Part shown: piece after piece, positions 48,518-57,388 of the stretch | Layout of the letters: each line of letters starts with the position of its first letter | Position numbering within the stretch: position 1 is the stretch's first letter | Assembly (NCBI GenBank): GCA_900469445.1 | Contig: UBXM01000023.1 | Coordinates: 1 to 64,000 of the forward strand | Source: Hyphomicrobiales bacterium | GTDB lineage: Bacteria; Pseudomonadota; Alphaproteobacteria; Rhizobiales; Rhizobiaceae | Length of the DNA: 64,000 nt | Reading direction: 5' to 3' | The notes under the pieces: model-generated | Seen by the model: only the letters and a program-made list of their open reading frames with translations | What the model was told of the DNA's origin: nothing | Database searches by the model: none | Translations under genes and position numbers: made by a program

Positions 48518-49105
48518 ATGAAAACACCATGGAGATTTCTTTCGGACCTGGTGTCGCGAAAATCAGAGGATCGCCCGGTCGAGCAGATTGCCAAAGCTCC
48601 TGGCGTTGTAGCGATCGAGCATTACCCTGAGGAAGAAGTCCGACCCTCTAATGCGGCTTCGGTTGAACATCCGGTTGACGAAGGTGAGGCCAATCTAGCT
48701 GCCCAGGAAGGTGAAGCAACAGCCGGCGCGCTAGCCACTCCTGTGGTTGAAGGCAATGCTATCGAGCCGTCACTCGAACCTGCCGAGACAGATTTCACTG
48801 CTGAGCCTGAAGTGTCGAAGGAAGATCACGCCAGCGAAACCGACGATGCAGGTGATGTGACTGAGGATGCCGCTGTAGCATCGGCCCCGAAGGCGACGGA
48901 AGCGAAGCGGAGAGGCAAGGCGGCTCTCGCAGGGTCTCCGGTCGGTCTGCCAGCTGACCTGAAACCTGAACAGGCCAATGTCAAGAAGACGGCTTATGAT
49001 GAGATGGTCGAACTCGATCAGGAGATCGCCGAGCTCAGGCGGCTCCTGTCGGAAAAGCTCATCATTCAGAACGCACAGCTGAAGGCGTTGCTCGCGCGCT
49101 ACTAA
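48518..49105 (+). CDS. Second SyrB-like protein, acidic, with C-terminal coiled coil
   Basis: The 195-residue protein has a long acidic, Ala/Glu-rich middle (about residues 20-130) and a short Lys-rich part. A C-terminal helix 'ELDQEIAELRRLLSEKLIIQ' then ends in 'NAQLKALLARY'. This end is arranged like the 'EEENKSLRKQLATKL...' end of the gene before it, so the two are probably related in their last 35 residues only. The acidic middle contrasts with the basic neighbour. An ATG 33 nt upstream is in frame, but the chosen start has an AAGGA site. Function unknown. Confidence 0.6.
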   Translation: MKTPWRFLSDLVSRKSEDRPVEQIAKAPGVVAIEHYPEEEVRPSNAASVEHPVDEGEANLAAQEGEATAGALATPVVEGNAIEPSLEPAETDFTAEPEVSKEDHASETDDAGDVTEDAAVASAPKATEAKRRGKAALAGSPVGLPADLKPEQANVKKTAYDEMVELDQEIAELRRLLSEKLIIQNAQLKALLARY

Positions 49106-49214
49106 CGAACGTTGCTCTCCTCCGAGGCAGTTACAGCCGAAGGATTCTCGCTTCCACCTATCAGGATGTGATGCAATCGTCGGGCTAGTCGGTGATCATT
49201 CTCGACACAGCAAC

Positions 49215-50285
49215 TCAGAGGATGCCTGAGTGATGTAAAGAGTTCGCTGCGCCTGTCGACCGCCTTTCCACCACATGGCAGGCGAGTTCGATGCGGCGTG
49301 ACAGCGCCGGCACGCCGGAACAGAGATCGCGCAGCAGATCGACCGCCGTCATGCCGATTTCGCGCATGGGGATATGCACGGTGCTGAGCGGCGGGTTGAG
49401 GAAAGCAGCCTGCGGCAGGTCGTCCATGCCCATCACGGACACGTCTTCCGGCACGCTGTAACCCGCCTGTTGCACCGCCATCATGGCGCCGGCCGCGAGG
49501 CTGTCGCCGGCGGTGAGGATGGCGGTGAAATCGAGGCCGCTCTTTGCAATGCGGTCGGCAATTGCCTGTGCCGCCAGTTCCGGCAGCCAGTCGTCGACGG
49601 TGACGGTCATGTCCGGTGTCGGGGTGATGCCGCGATGGCGCAATGCATCCCAAAAACCTTCTTGGCGGCGTTCGATCGTGCGCCGTCCCGGCCGCATCAG
49701 GAACAGGATGCGGCGGTGGCCGAGATCGAGCAGCCGGTCGGTGGCCAGTTGCGCGGCGGAACGGTTGCAGGGGGTGACGCTCGACAGCCGCATATGCGGA
49801 TCATCGCCATTGATCAGCACGACCGGTTTGTCGAAGGCGCGGGTGGCGGCCAGCATGCGTTCGTCATCCACCGTCAGGAACAAGAGGCCGGTGACGTCGG
49901 GATCACTGCCCGCCTCGTCGAGCACGGACCGTTCGTCGCTGGCATCGGCAATCGGGCGGGTGATGATGTCGAGGCCCAGCATTTGGGCGCGGTCACGGGC
50001 ACCCTCCAGAACATGCAGGGTGAACTGGTTGCGCACGTAATCGATCATCGCCGCACTGGACGCGGCAATGACGATTTTTTTCCCCGGCACGGGCGCCGGC
50101 ATAGGGTAATTGGCGTCCTTTGCGGCTTCCAGAATGCGCTGGCGGATATCGTCGCGCACGCCCTTTTCACCGGTCAAAGCGCGCGACACCGTGCTCAGCG
50201 AAACACCGACTTTTTCAGCAATATCTTCCAGCCGCACTCGCCGGCTTTTTTTGCCGCGTTTGTTGGGAAGTGCTGCATCCGCCAT
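49215..50285 (-). CDS. LacI-family regulator of the pectin-oligomer locus
   Basis: The 356-residue protein has a clear LacI HTH ('RLEDIAEKVGVSLSTVSRAL', about residues 18-37) and the sugar-sensing domain ('GLLFLTVDDERMLAA', 'DLGHRRILFL', 'DDLPQAAFLNPPLSTV'). It is divergent from the GH105 gene, with a perfect palindrome between them. It is likely a repressor released by an unsaturated uronate or oligogalacturonide breakdown product. Confidence 0.85.
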   Translation of the reverse strand: MADAALPNKRGKKSRRVRLEDIAEKVGVSLSTVSRALTGEKGVRDDIRQRILEAAKDANYPMPAPVPGKKIVIAASSAAMIDYVRNQFTLHVLEGARDRAQMLGLDIITRPIADASDERSVLDEAGSDPDVTGLLFLTVDDERMLAATRAFDKPVVLINGDDPHMRLSSVTPCNRSAAQLATDRLLDLGHRRILFLMRPGRRTIERRQEGFWDALRHRGITPTPDMTVTVDDWLPELAAQAIADRIAKSGLDFTAILTAGDSLAAGAMMAVQQAGYSVPEDVSVMGMDDLPQAAFLNPPLSTVHIPMREIGMTAVDLLRDLCSGVPALSRRIELACHVVERRSTGAANSLHHSGIL

Positions 50286-50328
50286 CCGTTATCTCCGGTA
50301 ATCGTCACCAGACTGCAAAAAATTTTCA

Positions 50329-50340
50329 GATTGCGCAATC
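50329..50340. promoter_or_regulatory. Candidate LacI operator
   Basis: GATTGCGCAATC is a perfect 12-bp palindrome with the central CG common to LacI-family operators. It lies between the divergent LacI gene and the GH105 gene, 44 nt from the LacI start. Confidence 0.5.
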
Positions 50341-50430
50341 GCAAATCCGATGTTTACATCTTGGTCACCGCTCGGGAGAAGCGGATTGGAGGAGACCCGT
50401 ACCAACAGGTATGGGGATGGAGGATTAAGG

Positions 50431-51525
50431 ATGGGCCTTTCAGCCCGGCATATCCGTGAGAAACTCGATCTGCTCGTCACCGGCATGACCGGCCTGCGGG
50501 ATGACGGTCGCTTTCACGAACCCAATCTCGATGGCTCGGCCGGCGATTACATTTCCTTCGACAGCTGGGAATGGCCACAGGGCGTCGGCCTTTATGGCCT
50601 GATCCGCCTGTGGCAGTTCACTGGTCGCGACGACCTCAAAATTCTGATCGAGAACTGGTATGCCGCCCGCATCGAGGCTGGCCTGCCGAAGCTGAACGTC
50701 AACACGACAGCGCCGATGCTGGGCCTTTCGGTCCTCTGGCGCGAAACCCGCGATCCGCGCTGGCAGCCGGTGCTGGATGCGTGGGCGAACCGTGCCGTCA
50801 CCGAAATGGGCCGGACAAAGGAAGGCGCCTTTGCGCATCACGTTTCCGACAAGGTCAATGACGACGAGCTTTGGGACGACACGCTTTATATGGTGGCGCT
50901 GTTCCTTGCTTCCTATGGTCAGGCCAGCGGTCGCACCGAACTGGTCGATGAAGCGGTCAAACAGTTTCTCGTCCATACCCGGTATCTGGCCGACAGGAAG
51001 ACCGGTCTTTGGTTCCACGGCTGGACGTTTCAGGGACACCACAATTTTGCCGAGGCCCGCTGGGCGCGCGGCAATGCCTGGATCACCGCCGGTATGCTGG
51101 ATCTTTTCGATCTGGCCGATGTGCCCGTGGCGGTGAAAGATTATCTGACTGGTGTTCTGGTGGCGCAGGTGGATGCGCTTCTGACAACGCAAACCGCATC
51201 CGGTGCATGGCGCACGCTGCTCGACGATCCGACCTCCTATGAGGAAATTTCGGCCACGGCCGGTTTCGGTTACGGCCTGCTGAAGGGGCATCGGCTGGGG
51301 CTCGGCACGCTGGAATGGCGGGAGGCCGGTCTGCGGGCCGTCGAGGCGCTGCTCGCCAATATCGATGACACCGGCACCGTGCTGAACGTGTCCTACGGCA
51401 CCCGCATGGGCCATGACCTGCAGTTCTATCGCGACATCCCGATCCAGCCGACCGGTTACGGGCAGGCGCTGGCGATCCTTTGCCTGTCCGAGGCGCTACG
51501 CCATGTCGAAGGAGAAACGTCATGA
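50431..51525 (+). CDS. GH105 unsaturated rhamnogalacturonyl hydrolase (YteR-like)
   Basis: The 364-residue (alpha/alpha)6-barrel enzyme belongs to family GH88/GH105. The likely catalytic Asp is in 'DELWDDTLYM' (about residue 147), and 'WARGNAW' (about 210) is a family signature. Enzymes of this type remove the unsaturated uronic acid left by pectate or rhamnogalacturonan lyases, giving 4-deoxy-5-keto-uronate. There is no signal peptide, so it acts on imported oligomers in the cytoplasm. An upstream in-frame start at 50350 lacks a ribosome-binding site; the chosen ATG has GGAGGA at a distance of about 8 nt. It is coupled to kduI by a 4-nt overlap. Confidence 0.88.
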   Translation: MGLSARHIREKLDLLVTGMTGLRDDGRFHEPNLDGSAGDYISFDSWEWPQGVGLYGLIRLWQFTGRDDLKILIENWYAARIEAGLPKLNVNTTAPMLGLSVLWRETRDPRWQPVLDAWANRAVTEMGRTKEGAFAHHVSDKVNDDELWDDTLYMVALFLASYGQASGRTELVDEAVKQFLVHTRYLADRKTGLWFHGWTFQGHHNFAEARWARGNAWITAGMLDLFDLADVPVAVKDYLTGVLVAQVDALLTTQTASGAWRTLLDDPTSYEEISATAGFGYGLLKGHRLGLGTLEWREAGLRAVEALLANIDDTGTVLNVSYGTRMGHDLQFYRDIPIQPTGYGQALAILCLSEALRHVEGETS

Positions 51526-52358
51526 CGATGAAGGTTCTTTATGGCGCCGGCCCGGACGACATCAAGGCATTCGATACCGCACGGCTGCGCAAGGAATTTC
51601 TGGTCGAGGACCTTTTTCAGCCGGGCGAGGTGAGTTTCACCTATACCCATGTCGATCGCCTGATCCTTGGCGGTGCGGTGCCGCTGGATGCAACGCTGAC
51701 CTTTGGTTCGGGTAAGGATATCGGCACGCCTTATCTTCTTTCCGCGCGTGAAATGGGCATTGCCAATCTCGGCGGCGCCGGCACGATCACCGTGGATGGC
51801 CAACAATTCGAACTGGAAAACCGCGACATTCTCTATATCGGCCGGGGTGCGCAGGAGATTTCGGTCGCCAGCCATTCGGCTGACAGGCCGGCGCGGTTTT
51901 ACATGAATTCGGTTCCGGCGGGTGCGGATATCCCGCATCGACTGATCAAACAAGCTGAATCGAAACCGCTCGATCTCGGTGAGGCCAGACGCTCCAACAA
52001 GCGGAACCTGCGGATGTATATCCACCCGCAGGTGGCGCCTTCCTGCCTGCTTCTGATGGGCATTACCGATCTTGCCGAAGGCAGTGTCTGGAACACCATG
52101 CCGCCGCATCTGCATGAGCGGCGCATGGAGGCTTATTGTTATTTCGACCTCGCCCCGGAAGAGCGTGTCATCCACCTGATGGGGTGGCCGGAGGAAACCC
52201 GGCATCTGCTGGTCAAGAACCTTGATGCGGTTCTGTCGCCGGCCTGGTCCATCCATATGGGGGCCGGCACGGATTCTTACGCCTTCGTCTGGGGCATGAC
52301 CGGCGAAAACCAGGAATATAACGACGTGGCCCCGGTGGCCTTAAGCGAACTCAGATAA
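51522..52358 (+). CDS. kduI: KduI, 5-keto-4-deoxyuronate isomerase
   Basis: The 278-residue protein has the KduI cupin fold and the expected length of E. coli KduI (278). The zinc site is visible as His-Leu-His-Glu in 'PPHLHERRMEAYCYF' (about residues 196-210) and a later His in 'SIHMGAG'. It isomerises 5-keto-4-deoxyuronate to 2,5-diketo-3-deoxygluconate, the step after GH105 in pectin oligomer breakdown. KduD and KdgK, needed next, are not in this window. Confidence 0.9.
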   Translation: MTMKVLYGAGPDDIKAFDTARLRKEFLVEDLFQPGEVSFTYTHVDRLILGGAVPLDATLTFGSGKDIGTPYLLSAREMGIANLGGAGTITVDGQQFELENRDILYIGRGAQEISVASHSADRPARFYMNSVPAGADIPHRLIKQAESKPLDLGEARRSNKRNLRMYIHPQVAPSCLLLMGITDLAEGSVWNTMPPHLHERRMEAYCYFDLAPEERVIHLMGWPEETRHLLVKNLDAVLSPAWSIHMGAGTDSYAFVWGMTGENQEYNDVAPVALSELR

Positions 52359-52372
52359 GGCGGCAGGCGACC

Positions 52373-54853
52373 ATGAACCCGGAACAGAACTGGATGCGCA
52401 AGACATTGAAGCCGGGCGATGCCGTGCGTTACTGGCAGCTTGGTCGCATCGCCGAGGAACGGTTCGACGTGCCCGACGCGCCGATGAAGGGCGAGATGGA
52501 CCCGTTCTTCTTCCTCACCAAGGTGAAGAACTTCATTCCGCACGAATATCCCTGCCGCACCATCTTTGCCGAGACCTATCGCGGCAAGAGGCCGGATGTA
52601 CGCGGCGAATTCGAGGCGTCGCGCTGGTGGTTGCCCTTCGGTTCGCCACGGCTCGATCTCTCCGGCTTCTGGTTCCGCCCGACGCGGCTGGCCACATGGA
52701 CACGCACCTATATCGAGGCCGAAACGGCAGGCACGGCAAAGATCCGGCTCGGCACCTGCGGCGGCGCGGTTCTGTGGCTGAACGGTTCGGAAGTGGGCTG
52801 GATGGCGCCCTATAGCCGCAATCTCGAAGCCAAACAGGAATTCGAGCTGGAACTGACCGCCGGTCTGAACGAGATCGTGCTGTTTTTCGATGATCTCGCC
52901 GAGCGCGATGCCCGTTATTTCTACCAGTTCGATTATCTCGCTGGTCCTGACGCCAATGTTGCCCTGCCGGTTCCCGTAGCGGGCGCTGTGGCGGACAGTC
53001 TGGAAGAAGCGCTGGACGGCATGCATCTCGACCGCCAGCATTATTTCGGCGGTGATATCACCGTGCAGTTTGCCAAGGCGCTGCCGGTGGAGGCGAAGGT
53101 CAATGTCGCCATCGAAGGCGATTTCATGTCGCGCGAACGTTTCGATTACGATTTCGAACTTCCGGCCGGTGTCGCCAGCCTCAATGTCGGAGCATCCGAA
53201 AATGCGCCGGCGGATTTCCGCCATCTGCGCGTGACGCTGAATGCCGGCGGTTTTGTCGCCTCGCGTTCGGTCGGCGTGGAAATCTGCCATGCGGCACGTC
53301 AGGGCGATGCCTCGGCTTCGCTGGAGCAGCGGATTACCGATACGCTGACCGAAGTGTCCGATTATTCCGAACGCGATACCGTGCGCGCCTTTGCGCAGCT
53401 GGCCAGTGGCCGTGGTGGCGCCGATACCGATGCGATGATCGAGGAAATCCTGCCGTCGATCGAGGATTGCCATGACTGCGCCGATTTTTCGCTGGTGCCT
53501 TTGATCTGGTCGCGCACGACATGGGGCGGCGATATCAACGACAAAACGCGCGCCCGCATCGATGCCGCCATCCTCAACTATCGTTACTGGATGGATGAGC
53601 CGGGCAATGACGTGCAGTGGTATTTTTCGGAAAACCACGCGCTGCTTTTCCACACCTCCGCTTATCTCGCCGGTCATCTTCTCCCCGAAGCCACTTTTGT
53701 CCGTTCCGGTCGTAAAGGTTCGGAGCAGGCAAAAGTCGGCGCGGAGAGAGTGCGCGCATGGCTTGACCATTTCGAGCATTGGGAAATGGCCGAGTTCAAT
53801 TCCGCTCCCTACTTTCCGATCGACCTCAAGGGCCTGACGGCGCTGGCGGCGCTTTCGCCGGACAAGGATATCGCCGACCGCGCCAAGACCGGGATCGTGC
53901 GGCTCGCGGAAATCATCGCGCGTTCGGCGCATCACGGCATGGTGACGGCGGCGCAGGGGCGGTCTTACGAACACACGCTGTGCGCCGGTCGTTCGCTGGA
54001 GCTTTCGGCGGTTGCCCGCCTGCTTTGGGGCAAGGGTTTTTACGGCCGCCGCGTGCATTGCCTGCCGCAGATGGCGGTGTGCCTGCGTGACCATGGGCTG
54101 GTGATCCCGCAAGAGTTTGCAGCGATTGCCGATCATCAGGGCGACCAGCATCAGGAATGGCGGTTTGCGCAGGGCGAAAACTCCTTTGCAGCACTCTATC
54201 ATTACAAGGGCAAAAATTTCGCCATGGGCTCGACGGTGCATTATCGTTGGGACGAATGGGGGTATCAGGAAACCGTGCTGCATCTACGCATCGGGGAGAA
54301 GCCCGAAGCGGCAATCTGGATCAACCATCCGGGCGAAACCATCCAGTTCGGTTACGGGCGCCCGTCATACTGGGGCGGTTGCGGCACCATTCCGCGCGTG
54401 CAGCAATATCGCGGCCTCGCCGTCTTGGAATTCACCACCTACGAGGAACAGCCCGACTTTACCCATGCCTGGTTCCCGGCGGCCGAGTTCGATGAAAGCC
54501 GCGTTTCGGGCAGTCTGGCGCTGGCCCGCTCGGGTGAGGGGGCCGTACTTTTGCGTGCCGGGTCCGATCTGCATGCCACAAGCGAGGGCCCTTCCGCCGG
54601 CGCAGAACTGCGCCAGTACGGGCAAAAAACGCGCTGGATCGTAAGGGTTTGCGAAGCCGGTGATCTGGCTTCCGTGGAAAACCGGTTTGCCGGATTGTCG
54701 GCTGAACATGGGGCCGATGGCACGATCGTTGTTGAGGACCCGGAATATGGTAGCGTGTCTTTCCGGGCCGATGGCACGGTGGAGGCTGAAGGCCGCGTGA
54801 TCGCGCGGAAAGATTACAGCGTGAAGGGCGAAGCAAACATGCTTGCCGCCTGA
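52373..54853 (+). CDS. Large unrecognised protein of the pectin-oligomer locus (826 residues)
   Basis: I do not recognise the family. There is no signal peptide, so it should be cytoplasmic. Residues about 100-190 look like a beta-sandwich ('TYIEAETAGTAKIRLGTCGG' then 'AVLWLNGSEVGW'), as in the N-terminal lectin-like domains of GH2/GH78 enzymes. The middle part (about 330-620) is helical, with Trp, Tyr and His-rich motifs such as 'WYFSENHALLFHTSAYLAGH' (about 414), 'EFNSAPYFPIDLKGL' (about 473) and 'YEHTLC' (about 530). This recalls (alpha/alpha)n toroid polysaccharide lyases and heparinase-like enzymes. The C-terminal third is beta-rich. The position after GH105 and KduI and before the importer suggests it cleaves imported pectin or rhamnogalacturonan oligomers. 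The start has a GGCGACC site 14 nt after kduI. Confidence 0.7.
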   Translation: MNPEQNWMRKTLKPGDAVRYWQLGRIAEERFDVPDAPMKGEMDPFFFLTKVKNFIPHEYPCRTIFAETYRGKRPDVRGEFEASRWWLPFGSPRLDLSGFWFRPTRLATWTRTYIEAETAGTAKIRLGTCGGAVLWLNGSEVGWMAPYSRNLEAKQEFELELTAGLNEIVLFFDDLAERDARYFYQFDYLAGPDANVALPVPVAGAVADSLEEALDGMHLDRQHYFGGDITVQFAKALPVEAKVNVAIEGDFMSRERFDYDFELPAGVASLNVGASENAPADFRHLRVTLNAGGFVASRSVGVEICHAARQGDASASLEQRITDTLTEVSDYSERDTVRAFAQLASGRGGADTDAMIEEILPSIEDCHDCADFSLVPLIWSRTTWGGDINDKTRARIDAAILNYRYWMDEPGNDVQWYFSENHALLFHTSAYLAGHLLPEATFVRSGRKGSEQAKVGAERVRAWLDHFEHWEMAEFNSAPYFPIDLKGLTALAALSPDKDIADRAKTGIVRLAEIIARSAHHGMVTAAQGRSYEHTLCAGRSLELSAVARLLWGKGFYGRRVHCLPQMAVCLRDHGLVIPQEFAAIADHQGDQHQEWRFAQGENSFAALYHYKGKNFAMGSTVHYRWDEWGYQETVLHLRIGEKPEAAIWINHPGETIQFGYGRPSYWGGCGTIPRVQQYRGLAVLEFTTYEEQPDFTHAWFPAAEFDESRVSGSLALARSGEGAVLLRAGSDLHATSEGPSAGAELRQYGQKTRWIVRVCEAGDLASVENRFAGLSAEHGADGTIVVEDPEYGSVSFRADGTVEAEGRVIARKDYSVKGEANMLAA

Positions 54854-54902
54854 TTGTGGTCAACGGACGGGTTGGGAGGCCTTAGTCCATCAGAGGAGGA
54901 AA

Positions 54903-56177
54903 ATGCGCATGAAGACCAGATCGCTTCTTACGGGCCTCGCGCTCGCTTTTCTCACCTCGACGGCGGCCCATGCCGGCGATGTGCGCATCATGTGGTATTC
55001 CGATGGCGTCGAAGGTGAGGTGATGAAAGACCTTGTTGGGCGTTTCATGAAGGAAAATCCCGGCATCAACGTCATTCTCGACAATGTCGCCTATAGCGTC
55101 ATCAAGGAACAGCTGCCGGTGCAGCTGGAGGCCGGCAACGGCCCGGATATCGCCCGCGTCACTGCCATCAAGGACCTGTCGCGTCACTGGCTCGATCTTC
55201 GCCCGCTGGTGAAGGACGCCAAATATTGGGACGACAATTTTGGGCTCCAGGCGGACTGGATGCGCCCGGATGGATCAAACCAGATATCCGGCTTCATGAC
55301 GCAGATCACGCTCACCGGCGGTTTTGCCAACAAGACGCTGTTCGATCAGGCTGGCGTGCCGATCCCCGGCCCGAAGGCGACCTGGGAAGACTGGGCGGCG
55401 GCTTCGAAGAAGGTGCAGGAAAGCCAGCAGGTGCCGTTCGCCATGGCGATCGACCGTTCCGGCCATCGCATCACCGCGCCGCTTCTTTCCTACGGTGCCA
55501 ATTATATCGGCTCTGACGGCAAACCCGCCCCGCTCGATCAGGGCGCCAAGGATTACCTGACAAAATTTGTCGACTGGGCCGATGACGGCACTGTCAGCAA
55601 GGATGTCTGGGTGTCTGCTGCCGGCAACACCTACCGCGCTGCGGCCGACGATTTCATCAACGGCCAGCTCGCCTTCTATTATTCCGGTTCCTGGCAGGTG
55701 GCGAACCTTGCCACCAAGATCGGCAACAACTTTGACTGGGTTGCGGTCGGTAGCCCCTGTGGCCCGGCCGCCTGCACCGGCATGCCGGGTGGTGCGGCAC
55801 TGGTGGCGGTGAAATATACCAAGAACCCGAAGGATGTCGCGACGGTGATGGACTGGTTCGCGCAGGAAAAGATCGTCAAGGAATTTTCCGAACGCACGCT
55901 GTTCCTGCCCGGCAACAAGGCCGTGGTCGACAAGGGTGGCCTCGATTTTAAGTCGGACAATGAGCAGGCCAAGGCTGCGCTGAACGTGTTTGTCGAATCC
56001 ACAAAGACGACATCCGAAGCGGCGCTGAAACTGCCGGGCTGGCGCTGGTCCGACACGGTTTATGCGGCGATCGTCACCCGTATCGGCCAGACGCTGGCGG
56101 GCGAGCTGAAGATAGATGATGCGTTTACGCGGATCGATTCGGATATCGCCCAGAAGGTGAAGGATGCGGGTAAGTAA
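54903..56177 (+). CDS. CUT1 sugar ABC transporter, substrate-binding protein (pectin-oligomer locus)
   Basis: The 424-residue protein has a signal peptide (ending 'AAHAGD') and the family-1 binding fold ('VRIMWYSDGVEGEVMKDLVGRF', 'GNGPDIARV', 'LAFYYSGSWQVA'). An upstream in-frame start at 54843 lacks a signal-peptide start; the ATG at 54903 follows GAGGAGG. The genes around it point to an unsaturated or saturated galacturonide/rhamnogalacturonide as ligand. It is followed by a palindromic repeat, then the permease genes. Confidence 0.87.
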   Translation: MRMKTRSLLTGLALAFLTSTAAHAGDVRIMWYSDGVEGEVMKDLVGRFMKENPGINVILDNVAYSVIKEQLPVQLEAGNGPDIARVTAIKDLSRHWLDLRPLVKDAKYWDDNFGLQADWMRPDGSNQISGFMTQITLTGGFANKTLFDQAGVPIPGPKATWEDWAAASKKVQESQQVPFAMAIDRSGHRITAPLLSYGANYIGSDGKPAPLDQGAKDYLTKFVDWADDGTVSKDVWVSAAGNTYRAAADDFINGQLAFYYSGSWQVANLATKIGNNFDWVAVGSPCGPAACTGMPGGAALVAVKYTKNPKDVATVMDWFAQEKIVKEFSERTLFLPGNKAVVDKGGLDFKSDNEQAKAALNVFVESTKTTSEAALKLPGWRWSDTVYAAIVTRIGQTLAGELKIDDAFTRIDSDIAQKVKDAGK

Positions 56178-56203
56178 CCGCATCAGCTACGGCTGAGAAG
56201 CTG

Positions 56204-56342
56204 CCCCTCACCCTAGCCCTCTCCCCGCATGCGGGGAGAGGGGACGTGCATCGCTTACCGTCCGGAAATTGGGGCACAGGGGTGCCACAACGCCCTTCTC
56301 CCCGTCAGAACGGGGAGAAGGTGGCGGCAGCCGGATGAGGGG
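56204..56342. repeat. RIME-type palindromic repeat
   Basis: Two large palindromes lie in tandem. The first is CCTCTCCCCGCA / TGCGGGGAGAGG (56218-56241). The second is CCTTCTCCCCGT / ACGGGGAGAAGG with a 4-nt loop (56294-56321). The whole is bounded by an outer inverted repeat CCCCTCA / TGAGGGG (56204-56210 and 56336-56342). This build and wording are those of Rhizobium-specific intergenic mosaic elements (RIME1, two palindromes, about 108 bp). It lies between the binding-protein and permease genes of one operon. Confidence 0.8.
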
Positions 56343-56383
56343 CCAATCACGAAACGCGAAGTCGGCGGGAGATCAAGCAAAGC

Positions 56384-57388
56384 ATGACAACACCATCTCT
56401 CTCCAACCTTCTCATGGCACCCGTCAACGCCGTCATGCGCGTCATCGATGCGCCGCTGCGCCGCCTGCAAAAGGCGACCGGCATCGGTGGCATGGCCGCC
56501 TTTTTCCTCGCACCGAACATGCTGATCTTCGGCATTTTCGTGCTTTTGCCTCTGGTCATCAATTTCGTCTACTCCATGACCGGCGGCACCGCCTTTTTTC
56601 TCTCCGAGCGCGATTTTATCGGCGGGGCGCAATATTCGCGCCTGTTCGAGTGCCAGAACTATCTCGATCCGATGTCCTGCCAGGAAGATGCCTTCTGGAC
56701 CGCCGTCGGCAACACGTTCTGGTTCGTGGTCCTGCAGGTCTCGCTGATGATCCTGACGGCGCTGATCACGGCGCTGATCCTCAACCGCGAGCTTGCCGCC
56801 CGGTCCTTCTGGCGCGCCGTGTTCTTCTTTCCCGTGCTGCTGTCGCCGGTCGTTGTCGGCCTGATCTGGAAATGGATCCTGCAACGGCAGGGCCTCTTGA
56901 ATTTCGGCCTCTACCAGTTCGGCATGGACCCCTATACGTGGCTCACCGACCGCAACTGGACCTTTGCCGCGACGATCGGCGTGTCGCTCTGGGCGCATAT
57001 GGGTTTTTACGCGCTGATCATTCTGGCCGGCCTTCAGGCGATCCCGAAAGATCTCTACGAGGCGGCCGAGATGGACGGCACCAAGCCGGCGCGCGTCTTC
57101 TGGCGCATCACCCTGCCGCTGCTGGCACCGAACCTGCTCGTCGTCGTGGTGCTGGCGCTGATCAAGTCGGTGCAGGTGTTTGATGAAATCTACGTGCTGA
57201 CTGGCGGCGGACCGGGGACCAGCACGCTGTTCCTGACGCAATATATCTATGAAACCGGCTTTGCCTCAGCATTGCGCAATCCGGGTCTGGCGGCCGCCGC
57301 CTCGATCCTGATGGGCACGGTGCTGGTGGTGCTGACGCTGATCCAGCTCGGTATCGGCAAGCGCGGCGAAAACAAGGGGAAACGCTGA
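56384..57388 (+). CDS. CUT1 sugar ABC transporter, permease 1 (pectin-oligomer locus)
   Basis: The 334-residue permease has a long N-terminal extension (about 40 residues) before 'FFLAPNMLIFGIFVLLPLVINF'. Its coupling loop is 'YEAAEMDGTKPARVFWRITLP' (about residues 227-247), followed by 'LTGGGPGTSTLFLTQYIYETGF'. The last base of its stop codon is the first base of the next ATG. Confidence 0.88.
   Translation: MTTPSLSNLLMAPVNAVMRVIDAPLRRLQKATGIGGMAAFFLAPNMLIFGIFVLLPLVINFVYSMTGGTAFFLSERDFIGGAQYSRLFECQNYLDPMSCQEDAFWTAVGNTFWFVVLQVSLMILTALITALILNRELAARSFWRAVFFFPVLLSPVVVGLIWKWILQRQGLLNFGLYQFGMDPYTWLTDRNWTFAATIGVSLWAHMGFYALIILAGLQAIPKDLYEAAEMDGTKPARVFWRITLPLLAPNLLVVVVLALIKSVQVFDEIYVLTGGGPGTSTLFLTQYIYETGFASALRNPGLAAAASILMGTVLVVLTLIQLGIGKRGENKGKR

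Noticed and set aside
52277..54283. Minus-strand ORF of 668 codons opposite the 826-residue protein
   Set aside because: The plus frame has a ribosome-binding site, operon spacing and Trp/Tyr-rich protein-like composition; the minus frame does not.
56204..56342. Reading the double palindrome as a CRISPR or terminator
   Set aside because: Only two palindromes of different sequence with an outer inverted repeat; no spacer array. The design fits a RIME element.
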